From Rhodothermales bacterium (GTDB lineage Bacteria > Bacteroidota > Rhodothermia > Rhodothermales > Bin80): a stretch of 64,000 nt of DNA. This document shows positions 63,911 to 64,000 of the stretch, piece after piece (the first letter of the stretch is position 1; every line of letters begins with the position of its first letter). The stretch is taken from contig OX638318.1 of NCBI GenBank assembly GCA_951812585.1, forward strand, positions 1,020,819 to 1,084,818, in the 5' to 3' direction. A program made the position numbers and the translations under genes. The notes beneath the pieces were generated by a model. It was given only the letters and a program-made list of their open reading frames with translations. It was not told the origin of the DNA and ran no database searches.

Positions 63911-64000
63911 TGGGTCCGCAAGCGTGCGACCGCACCGGGTGCGTCCGTTCGCGGCGCATAGGTCCTGGGCATGCTGGGGGTCTGCCTGCCGCGGATCATC
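63911..64000. other. Right-edge stretch, no gene recognised
   Basis: Ninety bases after rdgB to the window edge. GC-rich, with no recognisable coding start or tRNA. It may belong to a gene that continues beyond the window. Confidence 0.3.

Overview
The window is a dense, roughly 60 % GC chromosomal segment of a Gram-negative bacterium. Several features point to the Bacteroidota/Rhodothermota side of the tree, most likely a Rhodothermia-like (Salinibacter/Rhodothermus-type) lineage: PorV/PorQ-type outer-membrane proteins beside a secreted protein with a FlgD-like C-terminal domain, a GWxTD-domain protein, a DUF5916 protein, DUF5128-type 6-bladed propellers, and a 2-oxoglutarate dehydrogenase in which E2 and E1 are fused. 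This placement is inferred from gene content; no rRNA or tRNA gene was found.

Layout. (1) 1-15577, all minus strand: ten very tightly packed or overlapping genes, read right to left as NDUFA9-like SDR, outer-membrane beta-barrel, EcsC, sulfatase lipoprotein, clpX, a TamA-like Omp85 protein, tamB, and MlaE/MlaF/MlaD-type lipid transport genes. The last five form an envelope lipid/protein module. (2) 16031-18273, plus: rsmD, coaD and a class I aminotransferase. (3) 18274-24150: a disturbed zone with two 6-bladed propeller genes, each with a good sigma70-type promoter, a thioredoxin-like fragment, and remnants of three insertion sequences (IS3-like, IS1634-like and IS605/TnpB-like). (4) 24197-29872, plus: M50 protease, lipoprotein, secreted BNR-type propeller with a FlgD-like C-terminal domain, and two PorV/PorQ family barrels. 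(5) 29939-39996: small stress membrane protein, AI-2E family permease, argH, DUF5916 barrel, M20 amidohydrolase, CPBP membrane protease and S9 peptidase. (6) 40209-43740: a decayed defence island holding a large protein with a C-terminal PD-(D/E)xK-like nuclease motif, a P-loop fragment one frame away, and the frameshifted N-terminus of a predicted restriction/helicase protein. (7) 43939-49350, minus: TPR protein, bioY and metH. (8) 49509-63910, mostly plus: pgsA, ftsY, GWxTD protein, fmt, MoxR ATPase, M23 peptidase with a structured leader, DUF2795, a second Omp85 protein, an SDR, the fused 2-oxoglutarate dehydrogenase, rpsU (minus) and rdgB.

How it works together. Most intact genes serve envelope construction (Omp85/TamB/Mla, PorV/PorQ, M23, M50, pgsA, ftsY) or housekeeping (clpX, rsmD, coaD, fmt, rpsU, rdgB, metH, argH, 2-oxoglutarate dehydrogenase). 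Start codons GTG and TTG are used several times (ftsY, fmt, the 2-oxoglutarate dehydrogenase, probably rpsU and the M50 gene), and stop/start overlaps are frequent, indicating translational coupling. The less ordinary points are the Tam-Mla operon, the three-hairpin leader of the M23 gene, the defence remnant at 40-43.7 kb, and the M50-lipoprotein-BNR-PorV/PorQ cassette. No CRISPR array or intact mobile element was found.
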